Positions 44,124 through 58,185 of a DNA stretch of 64,000 bases are shown here, one piece after another. The notes under the pieces are model-generated. The model was not told the origin of the DNA, did not search any database, and saw only the letters and a list, made by a program, of their open reading frames with translations. The translations under genes and the position numbers were made by a program. The stretch comes from Acholeplasmataceae bacterium. Its GTDB lineage: Bacteria > Bacillota_I > Bacilli_A > Acholeplasmatales > Acholeplasmataceae. The stretch covers positions 1 to 64,000 of the forward strand of contig RECG01000010.1 in NCBI GenBank assembly GCA_007692425.1. Direction: 5' to 3'. The stretch's first letter is position 1. Every line of letters begins with the position of its first letter.

Positions 44124-44146
44124 AAAAAACCCGGAATGTCCGGGTT
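44124..44146 (-). terminator. Terminator of gyrBA
   Basis: On the minus strand AACCCGG-ACATT-CCGGGTT followed by T4-6, five bases after the gyrA stop. Confidence 0.9.
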
Positions 44147-44151
44147 TCTGT

Positions 44152-46779
<2,628 letters not shown>

Positions 46780-46795
46780 GTTTGTTTCTCCCTCC

Positions 46796-49701
<2,906 letters not shown>

Positions 49702-49724
<23 letters not shown>

Positions 49725-49929
49725 TGCTGATGACAAAGGTTTGATCCAAAACCGAGACAACGTCTCCGGGATAAATCTTTTTCCCTCTTTCCGTGCGTCT
49801 TTCTCCATTCAAAAAAACGTGGTTGTCTAATAAAAAAAACTTGGCTTCTCCCCCAGAACCAATAAGTCCCGTCGCTTTTAACAGTTGGCCTAGCGTGATG
49901 TATGTGTCTTTAATAACGAACTTGTTCAT
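49702..49929 (-). CDS. yaaA: S4-domain RNA-binding protein YaaA (RlbA)
   Basis: A 75-residue S4-domain protein usually found between dnaN and recF. The motif TLGQLLKATGLIGSGGEAKFFL followed by VFLNGERRTERGKKIYPGD is the S4 RNA-binding fold. Its exact role is unsettled; ribosome-linked functions are proposed for the family. It has its own extended -10 promoter (49956-49964), with the dnaN terminator in between, so recF-gyrBA may be transcribed from here. Confidence 0.93.
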
Positions 49930-49955
49930 TTTTCATTTCCTCTTCGTTCCTTTAT

Positions 49956-49964
49956 ATTATAACA
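49956..49964 (-). promoter_or_regulatory. Extended -10 promoter of yaaA-recF-gyrBA
   Basis: TGTTATAAT on the minus strand, 26 bases before the yaaA ATG. Confidence 0.55.
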
Positions 49965-50033
49965 TAATATAAACAAAAAATCACCTTTTTCCAACACTTT
50001 TTTTCGTCTTTTTATCTTCACTTCGAAAAGCAT

Positions 50034-50063
50034 AAAAAAAGCCTTAGACTTAAAACTAAGGCT
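50034..50063 (-). terminator. Terminator of dnaA-dnaN
   Basis: Minus strand AGCCTTAG-TTTTAAGT-CTAAGGCT followed by T6, 17 bases past the dnaN stop. Confidence 0.9.
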
Positions 50064-50080
50064 CTTTCGTGAAAGGTTGT

Positions 50081-51211
50081 CTAATCGATTCTTACCGGCA
50101 AAATCAAATGTAAGAGATCTGGATCCTGGCTTCCTTTGATGACGAATGGTTTGACTTCACCTGCGAATTGGAGAATGACCTCGCTCGAACTGAATGATTT
50201 CAACGCTTCGACAAGATAGCGTGAACTAAAGGCTATTTTCAATACCGGACCGGTAATGTCTGATGACGGGATGACTTCTTCCAGTGCGTCTCCGACTTCG
50301 CTGTTGGTTGAACTGATTTCAACCACGTGGTCGGGCCTTAACGCCAGTTTGATGATGTTATAGTTGGTCTCGCGGTCTCTTGGTGATAACAGTGAAACAC
50401 GTTCAACAGCCGACAGCAGCTCCTCCTTGTTGAAGGGGATGGTCACTGGAAACTCCTGGGGGATGATGCGCATGGTGTCAGGATACGTGCCTTCGAGCAG
50501 TCGCGTTTGAAACAAAATCTTGTTCATTTTCAACAGGACTTTGTTGGGGTTGATGTAGAGTTCGACATCTTCACTGAACCCGTCTAATATCTTGTTCAAT
50601 TCCTCTAGGCTCTTGTTTGGGATGACAATATCAAACACCTTGCTATGGGTGCGGAGTTTGACGTTTTTTTGGCTGAGACGATAACTGTCGGTCGCCACAC
50701 AGTAAAGATGGTTATCGTGATATTTGAAATTGACTCCTGTCAAAATCGGTCTCTTTTCACTGACGGCGGTGGCGAAATTGGTTTCTTTAATGATGGTTTT
50801 GACCATCTGGCTGTCTAAAACAATCGAATCTTCGAGATCTAAAAAGTCAACTTCAGGATAGTCTTCAACATCCATGAGACGGAGTTTGAACTCGGAGCGG
50901 TCGGCCTTGATCACAACCAACCTGTCTTCAATCAAGGCAAATTCGACTTTTTGTGACGTGATTTTGCGCATGATTTCAATCAGATAGCGACCTGGGATGG
51001 CAATGCTTCCAGTTTGTTTGATTGACAACGATGGGTCATCAAGCATGACTTGAATGGCAATATCTGTGTTGCTCGATGTCAAAAGTAAATAATCCTCGAA
51101 GACTTCCAGTTTGATGGCGTAAAGGATGGGTAATGGTGTTTTGGCTGGCAAACCTCTTTGGATGATGATGAGTTGGTTGAGCAAAACATCACGATCGACT
51201 GTGAAAATCAT
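50081..51211 (-). CDS. dnaN: DNA polymerase III beta sliding clamp
   Basis: DnaN is the ring-shaped clamp that tethers polymerase to DNA. The 376-residue protein shows three repeated clamp domains; recognisable parts are MIFTVDRDVLLNQLIIIQRG at the start, GRYLIEIMRKI and LILPVRID at the C-terminus, the usual hydrophobic end. AAGGAG precedes the ATG. The 131-base gap to dnaA contains a near DnaA box (TGTGGATAT, near 51268-51276). Confidence 0.96.
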   Translation of the reverse strand: MIFTVDRDVLLNQLIIIQRGLPAKTPLPILYAIKLEVFEDYLLLTSSNTDIAIQVMLDDPSLSIKQTGSIAIPGRYLIEIMRKITSQKVEFALIEDRLVVIKADRSEFKLRLMDVEDYPEVDFLDLEDSIVLDSQMVKTIIKETNFATAVSEKRPILTGVNFKYHDNHLYCVATDSYRLSQKNVKLRTHSKVFDIVIPNKSLEELNKILDGFSEDVELYINPNKVLLKMNKILFQTRLLEGTYPDTMRIIPQEFPVTIPFNKEELLSAVERVSLLSPRDRETNYNIIKLALRPDHVVEISSTNSEVGDALEEVIPSSDITGPVLKIAFSSRYLVEALKSFSSSEVILQFAGEVKPFVIKGSQDPDLLHLILPVRID

Positions 51212-51342
51212 GGCGGGAGCTCCTTTTCTTTTTTAACTTAATCCTTTAATTATTGTTGTTATAGGTGTGGATATGTGGACAAGCAGTCATAAAGGCTTGA
51301 TACTGCTATTATTATATCATGATTCCAACAATTTATAAACAA

Positions 51343-52707
51343 TTATTTGTGGTTTGGATTGTCGAGTTTTTTCCGGATTGTGTCCACGGCCATTTTGAGC
51401 GAGGCATCTTGTTTGAGTTCGTTTTCGATCTTTTCACAAGCCGCCAAAACCGTAGAGTGATCACGGTCGCCAAACAAACCGCCGATGGTTTTGTAAGGGA
51501 TGTTATATTGGTTTTTGATCAAATACATGGCAATGTGGCGCGGCAAGATATATCTAGAATGACGCTTCTTGCCAATCAAGTCTTCGAGGCTGATGCCATA
51601 GAAGTCACTGACAACGCTTTGGATGCGGTCGTAATTGTTCTCATTTAAGGAATCGCTTTTCCGTTTTGTTTTCAACAAAGGCTCTAAAGCCTCGTTTGCA
51701 GTTTCGATTGTCAGCTCAAGGTTGTTGGCCAGACAATAAAACAGCACCCGCTTCAACGCGCCCTCAAGTTCACGGATGTTCGTCACAAAAGACGAAGCGA
51801 TGAACTCCAGCACATTGTTGGGGATGTCGTGAATATCGGAAGTTTCGGTTGTTAACTTCCTTTTCAAAATTTCGATGCGGTGCTCAAGATCGGGAACTTG
51901 GATATCAACCGTCAAACCGACTTCGAAGCGCGAAGTCAACCGGGTCATGATGTTTTTGAGATCAGCGGCAGGTTTGTCGCTTGTGATGACGATTTGCTTG
52001 TTGGCCTGGTAGAGAAAGTCAAACAACTTAAAGAATTCCATCTGGGTTTTGGAAGCGCCGCCCATGATTTGAATATCATCGACCAACAACACATCAATAT
52101 CGCGATATTTCGCGTTGAAATCATCCATTTTTTCGCGTTTTAACAAGTTGGCAAAATCTTCGATGAAGCCGTCTGCTTTGACATATAAGACTTTTTGATT
52201 AAGGTCTTGATCCAAAATGTAATTGCCGATGGCTTGCATGAGGTGGGTTTTACCGAGCCCCACATCACCAAAAACATACAAAGGATTGGCAACAGCCCCT
52301 GGCTGGTCAGCGACCTTCATGGCCATGCGAAAGGCAAACATGTTGCTTTTTCCCACAACAAAATTATCAAACGTATAGGTTGCGTTCATGTTACCAGGGC
52401 GATATTTGAGATTCAAATTCCGCTCGGGACTGACAAGCGTTTCTTCGGGAATCAACTCAGATTCGGTCACAAACTTGAAACGGATGTTTTCTTTATGGTG
52501 CTTGACCGCAAGTTCATTGATTTTCGACAAGTAGAGGCGGTTGACACGATTTTTGATAAATTCATTGGGAACGAGCACATAAACCAAACCGTTGGCGTAT
52601 TTGTGTGTTGACTTCAAAGGCTCAAAAACCTCAACGTAAGTTTCCTCGTTGAAGGTGGATTCAAGATCTGTTAAAATCCGCTGCCACAGCAGGTCGTACG
52701 TGTTCAT
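51343..52707 (-). CDS. dnaA: Chromosomal replication initiator DnaA
   Basis: DnaA binds boxes in oriC and melts the origin. The 454-residue protein has the N-terminal DnaB-interacting domain, the AAA+ core with GDVGLGKTHLMQAIGN (Walker A, about 146-161), LLVDDIQIMGG (Walker B), and the C-terminal box-binding domain with GDRDHSTVLAACEKI. The start codon lies at the edge of the DnaA-box region, so autoregulation is likely. Confidence 0.97.
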   Translation of the reverse strand: MNTYDLLWQRILTDLESTFNEETYVEVFEPLKSTHKYANGLVYVLVPNEFIKNRVNRLYLSKINELAVKHHKENIRFKFVTESELIPEETLVSPERNLNLKYRPGNMNATYTFDNFVVGKSNMFAFRMAMKVADQPGAVANPLYVFGDVGLGKTHLMQAIGNYILDQDLNQKVLYVKADGFIEDFANLLKREKMDDFNAKYRDIDVLLVDDIQIMGGASKTQMEFFKLFDFLYQANKQIVITSDKPAADLKNIMTRLTSRFEVGLTVDIQVPDLEHRIEILKRKLTTETSDIHDIPNNVLEFIASSFVTNIRELEGALKRVLFYCLANNLELTIETANEALEPLLKTKRKSDSLNENNYDRIQSVVSDFYGISLEDLIGKKRHSRYILPRHIAMYLIKNQYNIPYKTIGGLFGDRDHSTVLAACEKIENELKQDASLKMAVDTIRKKLDNPNHK

Positions 52708-53024
52708 TGAGATACCCCCGAAGGATGTGTTAATAGAATATCATAGAAAAGCAAGACCGGCAGCAGGAAGTTATCAACATTATTTGTGGGTAAAAAAGAA
52801 AGAGACACACCCGACTTGAGAGAAAAACGTGAATAAGACCACACAACAAAAACCTTTATAAAGGGAAAAAAGAGGGTTTCCCATTTTCCCACAATGTCTG
52901 AAAAATGTTTAAAAGTTATCCACACACTAAAAACAAAACATCTCTTTTTGCGCGTTTAAAAACCAACGCGTGGCCAAAAAGAAAACCAAGGACGCGACAC
53001 CCGGGTTGTTTGTCTTGTTTTTTG
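52708..53024. other. oriC: Replication origin region (oriC)
   Basis: The gap between divergent dnaA and rpmH holds a perfect DnaA box TTATCCACA (52916-52924), a near box TTATCAACA (52771-52779), an inverted near box TGTGGGTAA (52785-52793) and weaker TTTCCCACA (52885-52893), with A/T-rich stretches around them. Gene strand flips exactly here, as expected for bidirectional replication. The unwinding element was not defined. Confidence 0.9.
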
Positions 53025-53053
53025 TTGACAAATACAAGCTAACCTTATATAAT
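53025..53053 (+). promoter_or_regulatory. Consensus promoter of rpmH
   Basis: TTGACA (53025-53030) and TATAAT (53048-53053), 17-base spacing, 37 bases before the GTG start of rpmH. Confidence 0.88.
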
Positions 53054-53089
53054 GAAAAAGCATGGTTTCGCAAGAAAGGTGGTCATATC

Positions 53090-53224
53090 GTGAAAAGAAC
53101 ATATCAACCCAGCAAACGCAAGCGTCAAAGAACACACGGGTTCAGGGCCAGAATGTCGACCGTTGGTGGTCGCCGCGTGATTGCCCGACGCAGGTTGAAG
53201 GGCCGCACGGAGTTATCCGTATAA
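53090..53224 (+). CDS. rpmH: 50S ribosomal protein L34
   Basis: L34 of 44 residues, [20 protein letters not shown], then [15 protein letters not shown]. The start is a GTG at 53090 with AAAGGTGG eight bases upstream; the longer frame from 52970 would place the protein across its own promoter. It is the first gene of the right-hand arm. Confidence 0.96.
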   Translation: MKRTYQPSKRKRQRTHGFRARMSTVGGRRVIARRRLKGRTELSV

Positions 53225-53305
53225 TTGAATCATTATTTTAAAATACCAGGATTACTCGATTAAAATAAAACACATGTTGTTTCGAGTTTTCCTTTTTTTT
53301 AAGCC

Positions 53306-53656
53306 ATGAACAAACCCTATCGTATTAAGAAAAACAGCGAAATCGATGCAATCATCAAACAACGAAAGGTCAAAGGGAATCCTTGTTTTTCAATTTATCA
53401 ACACGAAGATTCCACGCAACCCAGGTTTCGTTTTGCACTGTCGGTCGGCCGGAAATATGGCCGCGCTGTTGAAAGAAACCGAATCAAACGCAGGCTGCGC
53501 ATGCTTGTTGCCGAACAAAAAGACAACATTGGCCCCAGCCAACAATTTATCATTGTGATCAAGCCCGCAGCAAAAGACCTTTCTTATCAGGATATGCGCA
53601 AACAAGTGATCGAACTGATGGTCAAATCGAAAATATTGGAGAACAAACATGCTTAA
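53306..53656 (+). CDS. rnpA: Ribonuclease P protein component
   Basis: RnpA assists the RNase P RNA in tRNA 5' maturation. The 116-residue basic protein has YRIKKNSEIDAIIKQRK at the start and the RNR signature GRKYGRAVERNRIKRRLR. No Shine-Dalgarno sequence precedes the ATG; instead there is a pyrimidine run (CCTTTTTTTT). It overlaps yidC by 8 bases. Confidence 0.94.
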   Translation: MNKPYRIKKNSEIDAIIKQRKVKGNPCFSIYQHEDSTQPRFRFALSVGRKYGRAVERNRIKRRLRMLVAEQKDNIGPSQQFIIVIKPAAKDLSYQDMRKQVIELMVKSKILENKHA

Positions 53657-55058
53657 ACGAATTTATCTAATCATCGGCATTATCGCCTTGTTGTTGGTGT
53701 TGGCCGCCTGTGGCGGGCGGGAAGACCCCGTTGTGATGTTGGTTGCCAACAACCCGGTAGACAGACTGGTTTATGAAAGCGACGAAGGAAGCAACATTGT
53801 TTTCAAGGGAGACAATGGTTTATCCTATTGGTCTTTGACGAAAGCCGGAACAGGCGCGCTGACGACCTATGAGGGATCGCTTCCGCCCATGGAGACCGAA
53901 AACGAAGACGGCGTACGCACCTATCTGACAAGCATCAACGGTGAAGACGTGCGTTTTCAAGTTTATGTCATGCCGGAAATCGTGACAGGTGATCCGGACG
54001 ACATCGTCATGATCGCGTTGCGCTTCTCCCTGGAAAACATTTTATACCCAAGAGGAAAAGATTTCAATCCTGTAGGGATTGAAACCTTCGTCGTTTATCG
54101 GGACGGCACCATCGAAGAACTCCACAACACCCTCACACCGGCTGATTATGCGGCACACTTTGACACCCACGGGTATGATCCGTTAAGCGAAGAGGGATTC
54201 AAAGACGGGGTTCAATTCCCGGTCACCCTCCGCTATGAAGGTTTTGAACAATCGTTTGTCGTCTATCAAGCAGGTGGAGAAAAGCCGATCCATCCGGGCG
54301 ATGCGACCTTCTTTGACTGGGCCCTTGTCATTCCGGTTGCCTTTCTGACCCAGTTTTTTGCCGGTTTGATGGGCAGCAATTTTGCATTAGGGATTTTATT
54401 TACGACCATCATTGTCCGCACGCTGGCGTGGCCGATTTACGCAAAAAGCAACGACATGTCGCTTAAAATGAACCTCGCACAACCGGACATGCAACGTGTG
54501 CAACAAAAATTTGCCACCCGAAAAGACCCACAATCCCAACAAATGATGCAAATGGAAATGATGCAGGTCTATAAGAAACACGGCATCAACGTCTTCGGTT
54601 GTTTGATTCCTTTCCTTCAGATGCCGATCTTCATTGCGATGTATGCCGTCGTCAGGCGCATCACGCTGGAAGGTGGTTTATACACCGCCAACGTTACCAA
54701 CACCCAGTTTTTAGGTGTCAACCTGGCCAACCAGAATGACGGCATCATCGGCATGTTGTTGGCGGCGATTGTCGGGGGAACCATGTTTCTGCTGCAAAGC
54801 ATCGCCATGAAAAAACCAAACTATGTGAAAAAAACAACGCAACACAATAAGACACCACAAGCCATGCAAACAGAAAAAACGATGAAAATGGTCAGTTATT
54901 TCATGGTCATCATGATGATGTTCATCTCCTTTCAAAGCAATGCATTGGCCATATACTGGATTTTTGGTAACATTTACTCACTTGGACAAACGATGTTCAA
55001 CCGTAAAATGAACGAAAAGAAACACATGCGGTTACAACAAAAACAAATCACGGGGTGA
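53649..55058 (+). CDS. yidC: Membrane protein insertase YidC with large lipoprotein-type N-terminus
   Basis: YidC inserts and folds membrane proteins. The C-terminal part has the conserved five-helix core: FFDWALVIPVAFLTQFFAG, ARTLAWPIYAKS-like region, the cytoplasmic Met-rich hairpin QQMMQMEMMQVYKKHG and FGCLIPFLQMPIF. The N-terminus is a lipoprotein signal (LAACGG, Cys21) followed by about 190 soluble extracytoplasmic residues, making 469 in total, longer than the roughly 260-290 of typical Firmicutes SpoIIIJ/YqjG. It is followed by jag after 6 bases. Confidence 0.93.
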   Translation: MLKRIYLIIGIIALLLVLAACGGREDPVVMLVANNPVDRLVYESDEGSNIVFKGDNGLSYWSLTKAGTGALTTYEGSLPPMETENEDGVRTYLTSINGEDVRFQVYVMPEIVTGDPDDIVMIALRFSLENILYPRGKDFNPVGIETFVVYRDGTIEELHNTLTPADYAAHFDTHGYDPLSEEGFKDGVQFPVTLRYEGFEQSFVVYQAGGEKPIHPGDATFFDWALVIPVAFLTQFFAGLMGSNFALGILFTTIIVRTLAWPIYAKSNDMSLKMNLAQPDMQRVQQKFATRKDPQSQQMMQMEMMQVYKKHGINVFGCLIPFLQMPIFIAMYAVVRRITLEGGLYTANVTNTQFLGVNLANQNDGIIGMLLAAIVGGTMFLLQSIAMKKPNYVKKTTQHNKTPQAMQTEKTMKMVSYFMVIMMMFISFQSNALAIYWIFGNIYSLGQTMFNRKMNEKKHMRLQQKQITG

Positions 55059-55064
55059 CATGCC

Positions 55065-55685
55065 ATGTTGAAAAAAGTCGAATTTGAAGCAAAAACACTA
55101 CAAGAGGCGGAAAAACACGCCGAAGAGCTTTTGAAGATACAGAAGGATAAAATCAAACTGACCGTTCTACGCGAAAAGAGGGGGCTGCTTGGCATCGGGG
55201 GATCCGCCACCTACGAAGCAACCCCGAATATCAACTTGGCGCTGGAAGGCAAAGCCTATCTGGAAAGCATTTTAAGCATGATGGAAATTGAAGCCAAGAT
55301 GGAACTCAGAACCCTTCATGACGGTGCTGAAATCTATTATCACATGGAAAGCGACGAAAACGCCTTGTTGATCGGACGCGAGGGACGGACACTGTTGGCG
55401 CTGCAATTCATGTTGCGCAACTACCTCAACATTTTTGTCGACGGCCATGTGATTGTGTCACTTGACATCGGCAATTATCATGAAAACCGCAGAAAGCAAC
55501 TTGAAATCCTGGCAACCAAGACAGCCAAAGAAGTCGCACAAACGAAAATCGCGGTCAAACTTGACCCCATGAACGCTTTCGATCGTCGCATCATCCACAC
55601 CAAATTAAGCGATTGGCGGGACGTTGAGACCGAATCAGAGGGCGAAGGTGAAGAGCGCGCCCTTGTCATCAAACCAAAAAGGTAG
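55065..55685 (+). CDS. jag: Jag/KhpB RNA-binding protein (Jag-N, KH, R3H)
   Basis: KhpB (SpoIIIJ-associated Jag) is an RNA-binding protein that influences cell elongation and division in Firmicutes. The 206-residue protein has the Jag-N domain (VEFEAKTLQEAEKHA), a KH domain with LIGREGRTLLALQFMLR near 105-121, and a C-terminal R3H domain (AFDRRIIHTKL). mnmE normally follows; here a terminator and an unrelated gene follow. Confidence 0.94.
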   Translation: MLKKVEFEAKTLQEAEKHAEELLKIQKDKIKLTVLREKRGLLGIGGSATYEATPNINLALEGKAYLESILSMMEIEAKMELRTLHDGAEIYYHMESDENALLIGREGRTLLALQFMLRNYLNIFVDGHVIVSLDIGNYHENRRKQLEILATKTAKEVAQTKIAVKLDPMNAFDRRIIHTKLSDWRDVETESEGEGEERALVIKPKR

Positions 55686-55703
55686 TCATTGACTACTTTT
55701 TTT
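55682..55703 (+). terminator. Terminator of rpmH-rnpA-yidC-jag
   Basis: GTAGTCA-T-TGACTAC (realistic loop of five) followed by T7, starting at the jag stop. Confidence 0.82.
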
Positions 55704-55710
55704 GTAATAA

Positions 55711-55719
55711 TGTTATAAT
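55711..55719 (+). promoter_or_regulatory. Extended -10 promoter of the YiiX-like gene
   Basis: TGTTATAAT on the plus strand directly after the jag terminator; a TTGACT 19 bases upstream could be the -35. Confidence 0.6.
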
Positions 55720-55745
55720 GAAGTAAGACAAAAGCAGGTGAACCC

Positions 55746-56699
55746 ATGGTCCTTTTCACGCGAACCAGACCGCGCAAAAAACAAATCATCAAAAAGCGCA
55801 TCATGCGCATTCTCAAATGGCTCGCGCTTGCCATCATGGCCGGCATCATCTATAGTTTTGGCGTGGCCGTTTATGAAAACATCAAGGTTGATCAGTCACT
55901 TGAGGCCTTTAAAGCCAGAGCCGAGTTCGAATATCAGACAGAGGTCGAAACCCGGCCAGGGGTCTGGCAGACGCGCTATTTCTACAAGGTTTCACGTGAA
56001 ACATCATACGAGTTGGCAGACGAGAGAAGCGTCTTCTACACGCCCACGCGCGTTCACCTGGGACAAAAGGGCGACATTTTCGTCACACAACAATCCCCTT
56101 TCCCCCACATCAAGTGGTTTGACCCTTTCATGAGTTATTATTTTGGCGGACACGCCGCGATTCACGACGGAAACAACCGTTTTATTGAGGCGACAGGTTT
56201 TCCAGATAACGACGAAAGCCTTCTGGGCATCATTTTTCATCCGGGCGACCAGCCTCACGAATACAGCGTGGTTGTCAGTCGTAGCGCCACAAACTACTGG
56301 TTGACGAAAGGGTATAGGCCCGAAACAGATGATCAATACCCCTATTACGGGTCACATTACCGCACCAGGTTTGTGGGGCTTCGTGTCAAATATATCACGG
56401 AAGATCAAATCGACGGGGTCGTTGATTTCGGCAACCAACTGATTGAGAACGAAGCGCTTTACAACTTCCTGTTTTTCCTGGACATGAAGCACAAGTATTA
56501 CTGCACAGACCTGGTCAGTCGCGCCTATCAGCACGTCATGGTGCCAGAAGACAGGCAGCGCAGTTATGCCAGGGCGTTGAACGACGACCGCTTCATCACA
56601 TCGGTCAACGACATGATCTTGTCTAACGACACCTATATCCACTTCTATGTGGAAATCATCGATGAGGAAGCCCACATTTATTATTTAGAAGATTTATAA
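55746..56699 (+). CDS. Permuted papain-like (YiiX/NlpC-P60 superfamily) membrane-anchored hydrolase
   Basis: A 317-residue protein with a basic N-terminus and one membrane helix (about 24-42). The extracytoplasmic part has GGHAAIHDGNNRFIEATG (His near 136) and KHKYYCTDLVSRAY (Cys near 258), the His-before-Cys order of circularly permuted NlpC/P60 or YiiX-like hydrolases. Substrates in the family are amides or lipids; here none can be assigned. A near-perfect parS site lies inside the gene (55988-56003). It is followed by rmuC after 8 bases. Confidence 0.72.
   Translation: MVLFTRTRPRKKQIIKKRIMRILKWLALAIMAGIIYSFGVAVYENIKVDQSLEAFKARAEFEYQTEVETRPGVWQTRYFYKVSRETSYELADERSVFYTPTRVHLGQKGDIFVTQQSPFPHIKWFDPFMSYYFGGHAAIHDGNNRFIEATGFPDNDESLLGIIFHPGDQPHEYSVVVSRSATNYWLTKGYRPETDDQYPYYGSHYRTRFVGLRVKYITEDQIDGVVDFGNQLIENEALYNFLFFLDMKHKYYCTDLVSRAYQHVMVPEDRQRSYARALNDDRFITSVNDMILSNDTYIHFYVEIIDEEAHIYYLEDL
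55988..56003. other. parS: parS site (ParB-binding)
   Basis: GGTTTCACGTGAAACA differs in only the first base from the consensus TGTTTCACGTGAAACA. It lies about 3 kb from oriC in the YiiX-like coding sequence. Scanning CACGTG occurrences elsewhere in the window gave no other comparable match. Confidence 0.88.
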
Positions 56700-56707
56700 G
56701 GAGGTAC

Positions 56708-57871
56708 ATGGTGGAAGAGTATATTCTTGCGGCTTTGCTGGTGTTGATTGTCCTTGTCATTGCGAGCCTTGTTGTGATGATAAAGGTCAACAAAGGCGCC
56801 CCGGAGCAGATCAGCAACCAAAAAGACGAACAAAACGAACTTAAACTCTATTTTCAAAAAGAATACGGCGAACTCAAGTTTGAGATGGGCCGGCTATTTA
56901 GTGAAAGCAACAAGGTCAACCAAGGAGATTTGAACGCTTTTAAAGAAAAGATGATGACGCATATCGACTCACAATTGCAAAAAATCAACGAACGCGTCGA
57001 ACAACGCCTGGGTGAAGGGTTCGAGAAGACCAACCTGACATTTGTCAGCGTCATGGAAAGGCTCAGTAAAATTGACGAGGCACAAAAGAAGATTGAATCA
57101 CTGTCTTCGGAAGTGGTTGAGTTGAATGTGCTGTTGACTGATAAGAAAACCAGGGGCATTTTCGGAGAAGTGCAACTTTATCAACTCTTGTCTGCCGTGT
57201 TTGGCGAGAACAAGGCGCTCTACGAAAAACAAAAGAAACTCAGCAATGACAGCATTGCCGACGCCGTCATCTATGCACCGGATCCTTTGGGGATGATTGC
57301 CATCGACGCTAAATTCCCACTGGACAACTACAAACGAATGGCCGATCGAAAGCTAGGCGAGCACGACCGGAAAGCTGCTGAAAAAGAATTCAAAAACGAC
57401 ATCAAAAAACACATCAACGACATTAAAGATAAATACATTGTCTTCGGCGAAACCAGCGATCAGGCATTCATGTTTGTACCGGCGGAGGCCATCTTTGCCG
57501 AACTCTATGCTTACCACGAAGACTTGATTGACTACGCGGTCAAAAACAAGATTTGGATTGCCTCGCCAACGACCCTGCTTTCGACACTTTCACTGATTCA
57601 GGCGGCCGTTAAAAACCTTGAACGAGACAAACAGGCAAAGGTGATTATTGAAGAACTGATGAAACTTGGAGAAGAGTTTAAAAGGTATAGCGAACGATGG
57701 GACAAACTCAAAAAATCCATTGACAGCGTTTCAAAAAACGCGGACCAAGTCCACATCACAAGCACCAAAATCAACACCAAATTCAAGCACATTTCAGAAG
57801 CGAAATTTGATGAAATCGAAATCATCGAAGTCCCAGAGATTGAAAGCGGAAACGAAGACAACCAAGATTGA
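56708..57871 (+). CDS. rmuC: RmuC family protein
   Basis: RmuC proteins limit recombination at inverted repeats and carry a nuclease-like fold; their biochemical role is not settled. The 387-residue protein has an N-terminal membrane helix (about 5-25), a long coiled coil (about 40-140), and the core with GIFGEVQLYQLL, AIDAKFPLDNY and AFMFVPAEAIFAEL. A strong AGGAGG precedes the ATG. Its TGA stop is part of the -35 box of asnS. Confidence 0.93.
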   Translation: MVEEYILAALLVLIVLVIASLVVMIKVNKGAPEQISNQKDEQNELKLYFQKEYGELKFEMGRLFSESNKVNQGDLNAFKEKMMTHIDSQLQKINERVEQRLGEGFEKTNLTFVSVMERLSKIDEAQKKIESLSSEVVELNVLLTDKKTRGIFGEVQLYQLLSAVFGENKALYEKQKKLSNDSIADAVIYAPDPLGMIAIDAKFPLDNYKRMADRKLGEHDRKAAEKEFKNDIKKHINDIKDKYIVFGETSDQAFMFVPAEAIFAELYAYHEDLIDYAVKNKIWIASPTTLLSTLSLIQAAVKNLERDKQAKVIIEELMKLGEEFKRYSERWDKLKKSIDSVSKNADQVHITSTKINTKFKHISEAKFDEIEIIEVPEIESGNEDNQD

Positions 57872-57896
57872 CAAAACAACGTTTTAAAGATATAAT
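57868..57896 (+). promoter_or_regulatory. Promoter of asnS
   Basis: TTGACA (57868-57873) and TATAAT (57891-57896), 17-base spacing. The TGA inside the -35 is the rmuC stop codon. Confidence 0.85.
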
Positions 57897-57902
57897 GATA
57901 CA

Positions 57903-58136
57903 GAAATCGATGAAGAGACAAGTAACAATCATCCCTGTTGAAAGCGAGTCGGAACAGGTGGGAGCCCGACCAACACATGATGGTGAAAAACACTCTGAGA
58001 GACAGAAGAAATCATACTGAAAGTAGACCTGTCCGCACGCCGGCGTTATCGGCTCAAAGGGCTAGAAGACATTCTAGAACTAAGGTGGTACCGCGTAACC
58101 ATTACGTCCTTAGGTTTTTCTAAGGGCGTTTTCTAT
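57903..58136 (+). promoter_or_regulatory. T-box riboswitch leader of asnS
   Basis: The conserved AGGTGGTACCGCG is at 58083-58095, followed by the terminator hairpin CGTCCTTAG/CTAAGGGCG and TTTTCT (58105-58134). Stem I contains AGTAAC and GAAAAAC segments; AAC would be the asparagine specifier. Uncharged tRNA-Asn should relieve termination. This leader fills the gap between rmuC and asnS. Confidence 0.92.
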
Positions 58137-58185
58137 TCAAACTGTGAAAAGGCCTTGCAAGGCGTTATAACAAAGGAGACTTGAC

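Noticed and set aside
57938-58123. 61-codon frame between rmuC and asnS
   Set aside because: Lies entirely in the asnS T-box leader.
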